In this document: positions 25,095 to 34,367 of the stretch, piece after piece
How positions within the stretch are numbered: the stretch's first letter is position 1
How the letters are laid out: each line of letters begins with the position of its first letter
From: Gammaproteobacteria bacterium UBA2965
Lineage (GTDB): Bacteria > Pseudomonadota > Gammaproteobacteria > Pseudomonadales > Azotimanducaceae
NCBI GenBank assembly: GCA_002348385.1
Contig: DEBD01000005.1
Coordinates: 71,743 to 135,742 of the forward strand
Direction of reading: 5' to 3'
Length of the DNA stretch: 64,000 nucleotides
The notes under the pieces: model-generated
Seen by the model: the letters and a program-made list of their open reading frames with translations, nothing else
Database searches by the model: none
What the model was told of the DNA's origin: nothing
Program-made: the position numbers and the translations under genes

Positions 25095-26045
25095 CTACGG
25101 GGCCTCAGTGCCATGGCGCGCGTCATAGATCGCCGCATAGGCATCGGCAAACGAGCGCTTACACGGCCCGGTTATGGAGCGTCGATGTCCGGGATCGCTG
25201 ACGTTGCCATTGGGCGTGCCGGAGATGGGATTCACTTTCAGCGAATAGGGCTTGCCGGAAAGTCTGCTGGCCAACTCACACCACTCCCGCTGGGTCACCA
25301 CCTCGTCCCCGCACCAGTTAATGATGTTGGCAGGTACCGACGCAGCATCCAGCAGCGCCTCAAGCTGTTCGCACATGTCATCGAAGTGTATGACCGAATG
25401 CGGATAAGGGTCCGCGAAGGTGGTAATGGTCTCTCCGGCCACTACCTGGCTCATGTTGTGGACGGGCATGCCCCCTCGCGGTCCGTAGCACGTACTCAAC
25501 CGCATGACGGACACCGGCAGATCGAACGCCTCGGCACAGAACCGCGCTACCGCTTCCAGACTTACCTTTGACACCGGACTTGTGGGTGCCCACGGTGCCC
25601 AGGCCCGACCCATGTCGTCGTTCTCAGCAAAGGCGTGGAACACGTCCTGATCAGGCGAATAGACTGCGGTGGATGACACTACCAGCGCGGCCTTGGCGCG
25701 CCGGCAGTGCTGCAGCAGCCTACCTGCGCCCACAGCGTTGGCCTGGATGGCAGTCAGGAACTCGTCTGGTCCCCGCCGAGTATGGGCCAGGTGCACCACG
25801 TAGGTGAAGTCTTCGGGCACCTCGGCGAAGTCGCCGGACAGCAGGTCGCCGCGCACCGGCGTGATACCAGCCGCCTCCACGTCAGAGCGCGCTTGTGCAC
25901 CAGCATAGCTATTCAGGCCGCGCTCCTCGGCGCCGACATATCGCGCCAAACCCCACACCTCGTTGTGACGCGCCAGATAGCCGGCCAGCTGCAACCCAAC
26001 CAGCCCGCTGGCCCCGGTGACCAGAATCTTTTCCCCGCTGATCAT
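25095..26045 (-). CDS. NAD-dependent epimerase/dehydratase (extended SDR) with altered active site
   Basis: A 316-residue extended SDR. The nucleotide-binding motif TGASGLVG is at residues 10-17, and 'VVSSTAVYSPD' is the usual Ser/Thr segment. Where most members have Tyr-x-x-x-Lys, this protein has 'TSPVSKVSLEA', with Lys but no Tyr, so the common catalytic Tyr is missing or displaced. 'MRLSTCYGPRGG' after it is typical. The gene lies 14 bases after one sulfotransferase and 8 before the next, inside a leftward operon. It may act as a dehydrogenase/reductase on the pathway intermediate, or be a non-catalytic variant. Confidence 0.9.
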   Translation of the reverse strand: MISGEKILVTGASGLVGLQLAGYLARHNEVWGLARYVGAEERGLNSYAGAQARSDVEAAGITPVRGDLLSGDFAEVPEDFTYVVHLAHTRRGPDEFLTAIQANAVGAGRLLQHCRRAKAALVVSSTAVYSPDQDVFHAFAENDDMGRAWAPWAPTSPVSKVSLEAVARFCAEAFDLPVSVMRLSTCYGPRGGMPVHNMSQVVAGETITTFADPYPHSVIHFDDMCEQLEALLDAASVPANIINWCGDEVVTQREWCELASRLSGKPYSLKVNPISGTPNGNVSDPGHRRSITGPCKRSFADAYAAIYDARHGTEAP

Positions 26046-26059
26046 GAGCGCCCTCCTCG

Positions 26060-27241
26060 TTAAGCCGCCGCTTCATCCTCCAACAGATCGCCGAATCGTT
26101 CCCGATACTGCAGAAACTGATCTGCCAACCCCAGCGCATCGATCTCGAACTCGCTTGGGTCGTATACGTGTTTACCATGGCCCGTACTGCGTCCAAGACC
26201 GATATGGGCTGTCAGCCGGTCTTCGAAGACAGCCGACCAAGGTAAATCGAAGTGTTGGTAGATCCGGCGCACCGAGCCGAGCGGGTCTGCCACCACATCC
26301 CGGTATGCGATATCCAGAAACCGCTCATCCACCCGCGGATCTTGGCGGCTCACCACGCTTCGCTCCAGCGCCTCACCGAAGTGCGCGAGCACGGAGCGCG
26401 CAATGGCCTTCGGATCCTGCAGTGCGACCAGCTCGGGAAACCGCGCACGTCTGAGTGCGCGAATCATATTGGCCAGCGAAGCCACCATTTTTGCCGGTTC
26501 GCGGTGAGTCTGCACCAGGCAAGCATCCGGATACGCGGCGAGCAGGTCTTCGAGCATCAGCAGATAGGGTGGCGACTTCAGCGTCCAGCGCCCCCGGGGA
26601 CCTTTCCATTGCAGCTGCTGCAAGACACGCCGGTGAGTATTCATCACCCCCTCTGGCCGCACCTCGGTCAACCAATCGATGTAGTCGGGCACATGATAAG
26701 TTGCCCAGAAATTCGAACTGGCAAAGTGCAGTTGCAGTATGGCGTTGCACTCTGCCGGCATGGCAGCGCCAAACGGGTGCATGGTAGCAAGCTCTGGAAC
26801 CGCAGCGAGCATGGCGTCGATACCGGCTTGCGTCGGCGCGATGCGAGGGTCGGTTGCAAACGTGGCTAACTCGGGAGCCGGACTAGGTGCGCCGACCTCC
26901 CAAGTCAGCGGGGCCCGAGCGCCGGGGTCCAACGCCAGCAGATCGAACAGCCAGGTGGTACCCGTGCGCGGCAACCCCACCACAATCAGCGGGCGGCGAA
27001 TCTCGCCTTCCAGGATCTCAGGGTGCGCCTTGGCATCGGCTTCGAGCTGCAGCCGGGTTGCCAGCAGCGCTGTAGCCTGCCCTGCCACCGCCTCGCGCAA
27101 CGACGCGGCCAGCGGCATGGCCTCAACCGCGTCGATCAGCCTAGCCAGCCCCACCTCAAAGGAGCGATCCGCACCCCAATCGGTGAGCCCCGTCGCGCGG
27201 CAGGCGTCTTGCATGAGTGCTTTGGCGTCGAGTGGAGGCAT
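26060..27241 (-). CDS. Sulfotransferase family protein
   Basis: A 393-residue sulfotransferase with the PAPS loop GLPRTGTT at residues 89-96, followed by 'WLFDLLALDPGARAPLTWE'. The 3'-phosphate-binding segment is 'VQTHREPAKMVASLANM'. ATG 27241 (MPPLDAKALMQDAC) is chosen over a TTG seven codons earlier. The N-terminal helix 'ACRATGLTDWG' matches 'AQAATGLTDFG' and 'ARQQAGVANFG' of the two other sulfotransferases, so the three are one family. First gene of the leftward series to 22710, and divergent from the double-hotdog gene at 27328. Acceptor unknown. Confidence 0.9.
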   Translation of the reverse strand: MPPLDAKALMQDACRATGLTDWGADRSFEVGLARLIDAVEAMPLAASLREAVAGQATALLATRLQLEADAKAHPEILEGEIRRPLIVVGLPRTGTTWLFDLLALDPGARAPLTWEVGAPSPAPELATFATDPRIAPTQAGIDAMLAAVPELATMHPFGAAMPAECNAILQLHFASSNFWATYHVPDYIDWLTEVRPEGVMNTHRRVLQQLQWKGPRGRWTLKSPPYLLMLEDLLAAYPDACLVQTHREPAKMVASLANMIRALRRARFPELVALQDPKAIARSVLAHFGEALERSVVSRQDPRVDERFLDIAYRDVVADPLGSVRRIYQHFDLPWSAVFEDRLTAHIGLGRSTGHGKHVYDPSEFEIDALGLADQFLQYRERFGDLLEDEAAA

Positions 27242-27327
27242 CGTCAAACGGTCAGTTGGCAAATCATCTTAATACGTTGACTAACTAGGGGCCATCCCGC
27301 CTAATGCAGCAAAGACCGAGGGAAGCA

Positions 27328-28590
27328 ATGGCTGAAGCAACCGATATCGTGCGGATCACCGACGAGACGCTGGAGAGAATGCGCGCGCGGGTCGGCATCC
27401 AGATGCCCGAGCCGCGCAGATATCACAACGACGTCGTGACTCAGGACTCAGCGCGGCACTTTGCCTGGGGTTACGGCGACGACAACCCCTTGTATTGCGA
27501 CGCCCAATACGGGCTCACCACTCGCTGGGGCGGGCTGATCGGCGCGCCGGCGTTCGCCTACACCATGGGCGAGGACGACGTGCCACCGCTGTCGGCAGAA
27601 ATGAAGCAGCAAATGAAAGGCGATCCGCTGGCGGGACTCGGCCTGTACCAGGCAGAGATGCAGCTCGAATGGTGGGAGCCCCTGCGCGAAGGCGATCGCT
27701 GCTTTCTGCGCAAAGCCCAGGTCGGCACACGCCTCACCCAGGGGCGCACCGGCGGGAAGTCTATCCACGAAGTTCGAGGGATCTTTCAGCGCAACCAAGA
27801 CGGCAATCCCGTGGCTATGCGGCGCGGAACATTCTTCGCTACCGAGCGCGATCCCAAGCGCAAAGAGAACAAACGCGACAGCACTCCAGAGCCAGCACCC
27901 CAGCCCTATACCCAGGCCGAACTGGACGCCATCGACGCCTGCTACGAAGCCGAAATCGCATCCCGCCGCGGGGCAGAGCCGCGCTACTGGGAAGACGTAT
28001 CCGTTGGCGATCGAATCGGACCCATGGTCAAGGGGCCCCTAAAAGTCACCGACCAGATTTTGTGGCATATGGGCTGGGGGTTGCACATGTCTCCACCGGG
28101 AGCCTTCCGCATGACTTACGACGTGCGCAAGAAAGTCCCCGGCATGTTCCCCAAAGATCCCATGGGCATTCCCGACACCGTTCAGCGCTGCCATTGGCAA
28201 CCCGATTGGGCGCAAAGGCTCGGCTTTCCCACGGCCTACGACTACGGCGCACAACGAGAAGTGTGGTTTACCCACCTGATCAGCAACTGGATGGGCGACG
28301 ATGCCTGGTTGTGGAAGCTCACTGCCAAGCATCACAAGTTCAATTTCCTCGGCGACACCACCTGGATGACCGGAGAGGTCACCGCCAAGGAAGAGATCGA
28401 TGGTCACAAGCTGGCGCACGTTAATCTCACCGGGACCAATCGCGCAGAGGAAACCTCCTCCTCGGGACATGCCGTGGTGATCCTGCCATCACGAGATGGC
28501 GGACCCATCGACCTACCCTCGCCTCCCGCTCCAGACTTGACGGGTCTCATCGAGCATCAAGTCGAAGAGTACCGCAGCATCTACGGCTAG
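27328..28590 (+). CDS. FAS1/MaoC-like double-hotdog dehydratase-family protein
   Basis: A 420-residue protein with an N-terminal hotdog like MaoC_dehydrat_N. The hydratase-2 motif region reads GYGDDNPLYCD (residues 48-58): Asp and Asn are kept but the usual catalytic His is Tyr56. The C-terminal half contains conserved aromatic segments ('HMGWGLHMSPPGAFR', 'WMGDDAWLWKL', 'FNFLGDTTWMTGEV') shared with the paralogue at 61409. Family members hydrate or dehydrate acyl-CoAs such as 3-hydroxyacyl-CoA in side-chain degradation. ATG 27328 follows GAGGGAAG; an ATG at 27304 lacks a site. First gene of a rightward operon with two SDRs. Confidence 0.87.
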   Translation: MAEATDIVRITDETLERMRARVGIQMPEPRRYHNDVVTQDSARHFAWGYGDDNPLYCDAQYGLTTRWGGLIGAPAFAYTMGEDDVPPLSAEMKQQMKGDPLAGLGLYQAEMQLEWWEPLREGDRCFLRKAQVGTRLTQGRTGGKSIHEVRGIFQRNQDGNPVAMRRGTFFATERDPKRKENKRDSTPEPAPQPYTQAELDAIDACYEAEIASRRGAEPRYWEDVSVGDRIGPMVKGPLKVTDQILWHMGWGLHMSPPGAFRMTYDVRKKVPGMFPKDPMGIPDTVQRCHWQPDWAQRLGFPTAYDYGAQREVWFTHLISNWMGDDAWLWKLTAKHHKFNFLGDTTWMTGEVTAKEEIDGHKLAHVNLTGTNRAEETSSSGHAVVILPSRDGGPIDLPSPPAPDLTGLIEHQVEEYRSIYG

Positions 28591-28603
28591 CCAAAAATCC
28601 CCT

Positions 28604-29446
28604 ATGGCCTCAGATGCAATGATCAGCGTGGTAACCGGTGCGGTTTCAGGGATTGGCCTCAACACCTGCATCCAGCTGGCCGCGCGCGGTCATCAGGTCT
28701 TCGCTGGGGCACTCGACCCTGAAGCGCCCGCATTGCGCGAAGCCGCAGCATCCGCGGAAAACCTGCACGTTGTTCCCTTGGACGTGACTGACGCCGACTC
28801 CGTACGCGCTGCTGTCGCCACAGTCCACGACCGATTCGGCCGCGTTGATGTGCTCATCAACAACGCGGCCGTCGGCTGGATAGGCACCCTGGAGGAGCTG
28901 TCGGTAGAAGAGCTGCAAAGCGCTCTGGACGTCAACTTCTTTGGCGCGATCCGCGCTACCAAGGCCGTCCTGCCACGCATGCGTGAAGCCGGATCCGGGC
29001 GGCTGATCGCCGTCAGCAGCCTGGGCGGCGTGCTGGGGCAACCGTTTCAGGAAGCCTATTGCGCATCCAAGTTCGCCTTGGAGGGCACCTACGAGTCGCT
29101 GCGTCCGGTAGCCGCACAATTCGGAGTGCACGTTTCCCTAGTGGAGCCCGGCCCGGTTCGCACGAGTTTTCGCCGCGGCAGCCGTGGATTCGATCGCAAC
29201 GCAGACGGCAGCGCAGTCGATGCTTACCAGGCGCTGCGCGCCCAGCATGAGGCGCTGATGGTCGCGGGGGAAGCGCGTGAACAGCCACCGGAAGAAGTCG
29301 CAGCTTGCATCGTCAAGGTCGTCGAAGACCCAAACCCGAAGCTGCGTTATCAAACCTCGTCCTTCACAACCAAGCTCGCCGCTTTAAAGCTGTTAGATCT
29401 CGACGGGGAAGCCGTGAGCGCCTTCACCACGAGTTGGTTCGAGTAG
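28604..29446 (+). CDS. SDR family oxidoreductase
   Basis: A 280-residue classical SDR. TGAVSGIG is near residues 11-18, NNAA in the middle and YCASK is the catalytic Tyr-Lys motif. The 'VSLVEPGPVRTSF' loop after the active site and the length resemble the SDR branch that includes retinol/17beta-hydroxysteroid-type dehydrogenases. It begins 13 bases after the double-hotdog gene and 28 bases before another SDR, so the three are co-transcribed. Likely NADP or NAD oxidoreductase on a hydroxyl or keto group of the pathway intermediate. Confidence 0.9.
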   Translation: MASDAMISVVTGAVSGIGLNTCIQLAARGHQVFAGALDPEAPALREAAASAENLHVVPLDVTDADSVRAAVATVHDRFGRVDVLINNAAVGWIGTLEELSVEELQSALDVNFFGAIRATKAVLPRMREAGSGRLIAVSSLGGVLGQPFQEAYCASKFALEGTYESLRPVAAQFGVHVSLVEPGPVRTSFRRGSRGFDRNADGSAVDAYQALRAQHEALMVAGEAREQPPEEVAACIVKVVEDPNPKLRYQTSSFTTKLAALKLLDLDGEAVSAFTTSWFE

Positions 29447-29474
29447 TACACCAAGAGCCACAGAGGAGTAGACC

Positions 29475-30386
29475 ATGTCCGAGCAACTGGAATTCACGGG
29501 TCAGGTGGCTGTCGTTACGGGTGCCGGCGGCGGAGTCGGACGCGCCCACGCTCTGGATCTGGCCCGCCGCGGCGCGCAGGTGGTAGTCAACGACCTGGGC
29601 GGCGCCACAGATGGGACCGGGGGCAGCGACGCCATGGCCAATCAGGTGTGCGAGGAGATACGCGCACTCGGCGCAGCGGCGGTACCGAACTTCGACAGCG
29701 TAGCCACCCCGGAGGGAGGTGCGGCCATCGTGCAAACGGCTCTCGAACATTTCGGCAAGATCGATATTTTGATCTCCAACGCCGGGATATTGCGCGACAA
29801 GAGCTTCGCCAAGCTCGATTGGCAGGACCTAGACGCCGTGCTCGACGTACATTTGCGAGCGGGTTTTTACCTAGGGCAGCCAGCCTTTCGGGCCATGAAA
29901 GAGGCCGGCAACGGCGGCAAGATCATACTCACCACTTCCGCGTCCGGTCTGTTCGGCAACTTCGGCCAGTCCAACTACACGGCGGCAAAGCTAGGGCTCG
30001 TGGGCTTGATGCGCACGCTGTCCATCGAGGGTATGCGCAATAACATCCACGTCAACGCCGTCGCCCCCGTAGCGGCTACGCGACTGACCGGCGGCGAAAC
30101 CGACGAAGGAACTCGCGCACCAAGCCGCGTAAGCCCGCTGGTAACCGCCTTGTGCCACCAATCCTGCAACATCACCGGAGAGACGTTCATGGCCGGCGAC
30201 AACTGGTATACCCGGGTGTTCGTGGGTCAGGCACAGGGCTGGGCTGCCGATGAGCAGCTCGAGGTGACGGCCGAGGACGTGATGGCGCATTGGGACACCA
30301 TTCGCGACCCTGGCAACTTTACCGAGCCACCCCACGCGCTGGTATCCATGGCGACGCTGGAACGGCTGCGCGGGACAGCCGACTAA
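29475..30386 (+). CDS. SDR family oxidoreductase (MFE-2/17beta-HSD4-like)
   Basis: A 303-residue SDR close to the dehydrogenase part of multifunctional enzyme 2. TGAGGGVG is at about residues 15-22, 'VVNDLGGATDGTGGSD' follows the second strand and YTAAK is the catalytic motif. A ribosome site (GAGG) precedes ATG 29475. Likely substrate class is 3-hydroxyacyl-CoA, fitting its place behind the hydratase-like gene in the same operon: hydration and then oxidation. Similar proteins at 5225 and 60397 share the 'NDLGG/NDLGT' insertion. Confidence 0.92.
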   Translation: MSEQLEFTGQVAVVTGAGGGVGRAHALDLARRGAQVVVNDLGGATDGTGGSDAMANQVCEEIRALGAAAVPNFDSVATPEGGAAIVQTALEHFGKIDILISNAGILRDKSFAKLDWQDLDAVLDVHLRAGFYLGQPAFRAMKEAGNGGKIILTTSASGLFGNFGQSNYTAAKLGLVGLMRTLSIEGMRNNIHVNAVAPVAATRLTGGETDEGTRAPSRVSPLVTALCHQSCNITGETFMAGDNWYTRVFVGQAQGWAADEQLEVTAEDVMAHWDTIRDPGNFTEPPHALVSMATLERLRGTAD

Positions 30387-30588
30387 CACCATGGGACTCC
30401 GCCGACAGGTCGCAGCATGAGTAGATGGTCTTACCCTAGCCTGGAAGTCGGAACCGAAAGGCCGCCAGTCAGCTTCGCGCTGAACGAACCCCGCCCACCT
30501 CAACGCCATCCGCGTTGGCACCTCGAGGTAACTAGCAGAAGCGCGGCGTCCAACATGATCAACTTAACCATTCACGGGATAGCTACAG

Positions 30589-31734
30589 ATGTCTATACAG
30601 CTGAATGTCGATTCGCTGCTGGCTGATGCCCGTCAGCAGGCAGGCGTTGCGAACTTCGGTGACGATTGGTTTGTCGAGGCCCTAGAGCGGCAGGTTGCGG
30701 CCGTAAACTCACAAGCCGGGTTGAGCGAAGCTGGCACGGCCAGTGCGGCCGCCCACCTAACCGGAATCCTCGTCAATCGTCTGCGCGCGGCAAGGGACTT
30801 CAAAGCGCACCCGGAGATCCTCGAACTGCCCATCGAGCGCCCGCTCATCATTCTTGGCCTACAGAGAACGGGTACCACCAAGCTGCAACGAATGCTGGCC
30901 CGAGACGAGCGCTTGCAGCATCTGGCTCTGTGGCAGGCCATGAATTTTGCACCGTTTCCTGGTCCCGCCGAGCGCGACACGCGCATTGAAGCCGCGCTGC
31001 ACGCCGAGCAGCACATGCGCGCCAACGCTCCCGAGTTTTTTGCCACACACTCCATGGAGGCCGTGCAGGCGGAAGAAGAAACCATGCTGGTCGCTGCGTC
31101 GTTCATGGGAACTTCAGCTGAATCCCGCTTCCACATTCCAGACTTCGGTGCCTGGGTGGAGCACGCCGACCATGCCCGCGCCTACGAGGAGATGGCCGAC
31201 TACCTGCGCTACCTGCAATGGCAGAGCGACACGCCAGGCAAGCCCTGGCTGCTGAAGACGCCGTTACACATACTCTATCTCGATGCCCTGCTGCATGCGC
31301 TGCCAGATGCCCGCATCGTGCACCTGCATCGCGACCCGGTGAAAACGATCCCCTCCCTGTGCCGGTTGCTTTTCTACCTGCAGCGCATCTCCACCGATAG
31401 CGTTGATGCACAGGCGCTCGGGCCGTACTGGTTGGGTCGCATGGCACGCGGCACCGCACGATATCTGACCATCCGTGCGCAATTCCCGGCGGAGCAGTTT
31501 CTGGACCTGCGTTACGAAGACGTGGTCGCCGACGGCGTCGAAAGCGCGCGCGCAGCGCTAGCCCACGCTGGGCTGCCACTCACGCCCGCAGCCCAGCAAG
31601 CTATGAGCGACTGGGAACGCGGCAACCAGCAGCACGCTCACGGTAGCTACTCCTACACTGCTGAGGAGTACGGGCTAACCGAGGCGGAAATCCGGGCCGC
31701 TTTCTCGAGCTACATCGAGCGCTTTGACCTTTAG
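30589..31734 (+). CDS. Sulfotransferase family protein
   Basis: A 381-residue sulfotransferase with the PAPS loop GLQRTGTT at residues 90-97 and the downstream 'VHLHRDPVKTIPSL' segment. It shares the N-terminal helix and overall plan with the two leftward sulfotransferases. The 202 bases before it contain no gene, so it may be transcribed separately from the SDR operon. A Gln replaces the Pro of the usual GLPR loop, which is seen in other family members. Acceptor unknown. Confidence 0.9.
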   Translation: MSIQLNVDSLLADARQQAGVANFGDDWFVEALERQVAAVNSQAGLSEAGTASAAAHLTGILVNRLRAARDFKAHPEILELPIERPLIILGLQRTGTTKLQRMLARDERLQHLALWQAMNFAPFPGPAERDTRIEAALHAEQHMRANAPEFFATHSMEAVQAEEETMLVAASFMGTSAESRFHIPDFGAWVEHADHARAYEEMADYLRYLQWQSDTPGKPWLLKTPLHILYLDALLHALPDARIVHLHRDPVKTIPSLCRLLFYLQRISTDSVDAQALGPYWLGRMARGTARYLTIRAQFPAEQFLDLRYEDVVADGVESARAALAHAGLPLTPAAQQAMSDWERGNQQHAHGSYSYTAEEYGLTEAEIRAAFSSYIERFDL

Positions 31735-31773
31735 CAGAGCGAGCCTAGTCCTCCAGCGACCCCTGAGCCACAC

Positions 31774-32523
31774 CTAGGGCATCACCCCGCCCGCATTGAC
31801 GTACTCAGTCTGGCCTGTGATGTAACGCGAGTCCGGATGGCACAGGAACACGATCATCCGGGCAATGTCTGCGGGCTGTAACAAGGCGCCCATGGGATTG
31901 TAGAACGCGTTGGATTTGACCAGATCCTCCAAACGGGCCGGCGGTTTTACGAACGCGCGGGCCATGGGCGTGTCTACAGTGCCCGGCGACACCGCATTGC
32001 AGGTCACCCCATGCTTGGCACCCTCATAGGCAATCGCCTTGGTCAGCGTCAGCACAGCCGCCTTCGAGCAACCGTAAGCAGCTGACCCGGTGGTCGGACG
32101 CAGTGCGTTGCCTGAGGAGATATTAACGATGCGGCCGTAGCCGCGCTCCATCATGCCGCCCAAGACGTACCGACTGGTGAGAAACGGGCCGGTGAGGTTG
32201 ATATCGAGCACGCGCCGCCAGCCGGCAATATCGTGCTCGGCCACGCGACCCGCATAGCTCACGCCGGCAGCATTGACGAGTATCTGTGGTTCGCCAAGCT
32301 CACCGTGCAACGCATCCAGCGCGCGATGCAGATCCGCTTCGTCAGCAACGTCGCACTGCTGCGCGGCGAGACCGAGCTCTTCTATGAGCGACGCACCCTG
32401 CTCTATGTCGATGTCCAGCACACCCACCCGTGCTCCTTGATCGGCCAACGAACGTGCCGTTGCCCCGCCGATACCGCTAACACCCCCCGTTACCCAGGCA
32501 ACTTGTCCGTCGAAATCTCCCAT
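31774..32523 (-). CDS. SDR family oxidoreductase (FabG-like)
   Basis: A 249-residue classical SDR. TGGVSGIGGA lies at about residues 12-21, 'LVNAAG' carries the NNAG equivalent, and YGCSK is the catalytic motif. The C-terminal 'YITGQTEYVNAGGVMP' is typical of FabG-like enzymes. It follows the SDR starting at 33360 with a 27-base gap, so both are co-transcribed leftwards. It converges with the sulfotransferase ending at 31734. Substrate unknown. Confidence 0.92.
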   Translation of the reverse strand: MGDFDGQVAWVTGGVSGIGGATARSLADQGARVGVLDIDIEQGASLIEELGLAAQQCDVADEADLHRALDALHGELGEPQILVNAAGVSYAGRVAEHDIAGWRRVLDINLTGPFLTSRYVLGGMMERGYGRIVNISSGNALRPTTGSAAYGCSKAAVLTLTKAIAYEGAKHGVTCNAVSPGTVDTPMARAFVKPPARLEDLVKSNAFYNPMGALLQPADIARMIVFLCHPDSRYITGQTEYVNAGGVMP

Positions 32524-32550
32524 ACCCCTAACTCCATTCGTTTCCTGGTA

Positions 32551-33360
32551 CTAGATCGGTAGCTCGAATATGGGCTCTGTCTCCCCGATCATCGCGTCCA
32601 CCCGTACCGCCAGCGCGTCGTGAAAGTTGTGGTGCGTGAAAATCCAGAATTTGTTCTCCGCGAGCCCGCTGAAGATGCAGTCTGCTACCTCAGCCGCGCT
32701 AATGCCGGTGGCTTCGCGAAATTTGGAAATCTTGTCGGCCGCACTCTTCGATCCGCCACCTACCATTCCCGCCACCTGCTCTTTCTTCACCGCACCGGGA
32801 CATACCACCGAAATGCCAAGCGGCGACTGCCGGGCTCGCAGCTCGTGATATACGGTTTCACTAATGCTGATGATGGCGGCCTTGGTGCCGTTGTACACAC
32901 CCATGGCAGGATAGGCGAGCAACCCGTTCAACGAGCTCGTATTCACCACGTGCCCCGCGCCATCCGCAAGCATTCTGGGCATGAACACCTTCATGCCGTG
33001 CAGGGTGCCGTACAAGTTAGTATCGATCATGCGCCGCACGTCTTGGTACGGCAGCTTCAACAGAGAACCCGGCGTCATGGTGCCGGCGTTGTTGAACACC
33101 AGATCCACGCTCCCGAAGCGGGAATACGCCGCGTCTGCCAGGGCCTCCACCTCGGCCAGTTCCCCCACGTTCGTCGGTACGGACAACACACTGGCTGCGT
33201 GCTTCAAAAGCCCACTCTCAACCGACGACAGTCCGGCGGTATCGAGATCCGCCAACACCACATTCATCCCGCGCGCTACAGCCTGTGATGCGATGGCCTC
33301 GCCGATGCCCCCAGCCGCACCGGTAACCACCGCGGTTTTACCTTGCCAGTCCTCCACCAT
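32551..33360 (-). CDS. SDR family oxidoreductase
   Basis: A 269-residue classical SDR. TGAAGGIG is near residues 12-19, NNAG in the middle and YNGTK is the catalytic motif. Its C-terminal extension ('FSGLAENKFWIFTHHNFHDAL') matches that of the SDR at 16638, so the two are the same subfamily. First gene of a leftward pair; divergent from the phytanoyl-CoA-type dioxygenase over only 80 bases, which suggests shared control. Confidence 0.92.
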   Translation of the reverse strand: MVEDWQGKTAVVTGAAGGIGEAIASQAVARGMNVVLADLDTAGLSSVESGLLKHAASVLSVPTNVGELAEVEALADAAYSRFGSVDLVFNNAGTMTPGSLLKLPYQDVRRMIDTNLYGTLHGMKVFMPRMLADGAGHVVNTSSLNGLLAYPAMGVYNGTKAAIISISETVYHELRARQSPLGISVVCPGAVKKEQVAGMVGGGSKSAADKISKFREATGISAAEVADCIFSGLAENKFWIFTHHNFHDALAVRVDAMIGETEPIFELPI

Positions 33361-33420
33361 CGCCTCCCCGAGCGTCGCGTTGTTTGGGCTAATTCGCAGC
33401 GCTATAGTGTAGTGTCAAAA

Positions 33421-33433
33421 GAGTTACCTCAAG
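33421..33433. promoter_or_regulatory. Possible operator GAGTTACCTCAAG
   Basis: Read on the other strand this is CTTGAGGTAACTC, which resembles the perfect palindrome TTGAGG-TT-CCTCAA at 39803-39816. Both lie in short regions between divergent genes, each with an iron/2-oxoglutarate dioxygenase on the right-hand side. The shared half-site is TTGAGG. Only two sites support this, so it is tentative. Confidence 0.25.
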
Positions 33434-33440
33434 TGACAGC

Positions 33441-34361
33441 ATGGCCAAATTCGACTTCGACGGCCCGACCGAGCGTGTAGATCCAGACCGCGATCGGCAC
33501 GAGATCATGGCCGACATCGACACCTTGGGGCTGCACAAGTACATCACCGAGCTGGATGTGCAGGGTTACACGGTACTGGAACCCGGCGTAGCTGCGCCGG
33601 TGGGCTACGTGGAGCAGCTGCGTGATGAGGTTCTGCGCATCTGCAGCGAGCGGCTAACGGGTTTCGACGCAAACGCAGGCGTAGTGCGAACCGACCGTAC
33701 TGGCGTCAAAGGTGCCTACGCCAACCTTTTCTACCTGATCTTCGAAGGGAAATTGTTCGAAGACGTGGTACTCAACCGCTCGGCGATGACCATGGTCGAC
33801 TATCTGTGCGGACGAAGCTGTCAGCTGTTGAGCCTAAACGCGCAGATCAAAGGGCCCGGCACACAGGTCACCGCCATCCACAACGATCTCAGCCGCCAGC
33901 CGGCGCCGCTGCCGGTATACGCGCAGATGGCAAACGCAACATGGTGTCTAACCGACTATAACCAAGAAAACGGCGGCCTTGCCGTAATTCCCGGCTCCCA
34001 CCGGTGGTGCAGCCACCCGCGACGCGAAGACCGGGATCCGCATACCAACCAAAATGCCATTCCCGTGGAAGCACCCTTCGGATCGCTAATCGTCTGGCAC
34101 TCGAACACCTGGCACGGCGCCTATAAGAAAACCTCGCCGGGCCTGCGCCTCAACCTGATCATGTACTACGGTCGCCCGTATCTGGAGCAGGCAGAGATCT
34201 ATTGGGACAAGGTGACCGACGAGTTTCTCGAACGCACACCCGCAAGAATGAAGACCCTACTCAACCTCGATGCCCGTTGGCCTATCTACAGCGACGTGGA
34301 CATCGATCTACGTCGGATTTCGCCCCGGGCAGGCGCCTCAGGGCGCAGCCAATACAGCTGA
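33441..34361 (+). CDS. Phytanoyl-CoA dioxygenase (PhyH) family protein
   Basis: A 306-residue Fe(II)/2-oxoglutarate-dependent dioxygenase. The iron facial triad is readable as H147-x-D149 ('AIHNDLS') and a distal His at about 225 ('WHGAYKKT'), and Arg236 ('GLRLN') is placed to bind 2-oxoglutarate. It would hydroxylate an acyl-CoA or a free hydrophobic substrate. It is the first gene of a rightward series: dioxygenase, SDR, alpha/beta hydrolase, nitroreductase, LLM, with gaps of 6, 36, 17 and -4 bases. Confidence 0.9.
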   Translation: MAKFDFDGPTERVDPDRDRHEIMADIDTLGLHKYITELDVQGYTVLEPGVAAPVGYVEQLRDEVLRICSERLTGFDANAGVVRTDRTGVKGAYANLFYLIFEGKLFEDVVLNRSAMTMVDYLCGRSCQLLSLNAQIKGPGTQVTAIHNDLSRQPAPLPVYAQMANATWCLTDYNQENGGLAVIPGSHRWCSHPRREDRDPHTNQNAIPVEAPFGSLIVWHSNTWHGAYKKTSPGLRLNLIMYYGRPYLEQAEIYWDKVTDEFLERTPARMKTLLNLDARWPIYSDVDIDLRRISPRAGASGRSQYS

Positions 34362-34367
34362 AAGCTA

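Noticed and set aside
29991..30521. 176-residue minus-strand frame over the SDR end and the gap
   Set aside because: Most of it is antisense to the SDR at 29475; composition reflects GC-rich shadow coding.
30417..30626. 69-codon plus-strand frame in the gap before the third sulfotransferase
   Set aside because: No ribosome site, no family resemblance and it runs into the sulfotransferase start in another frame.
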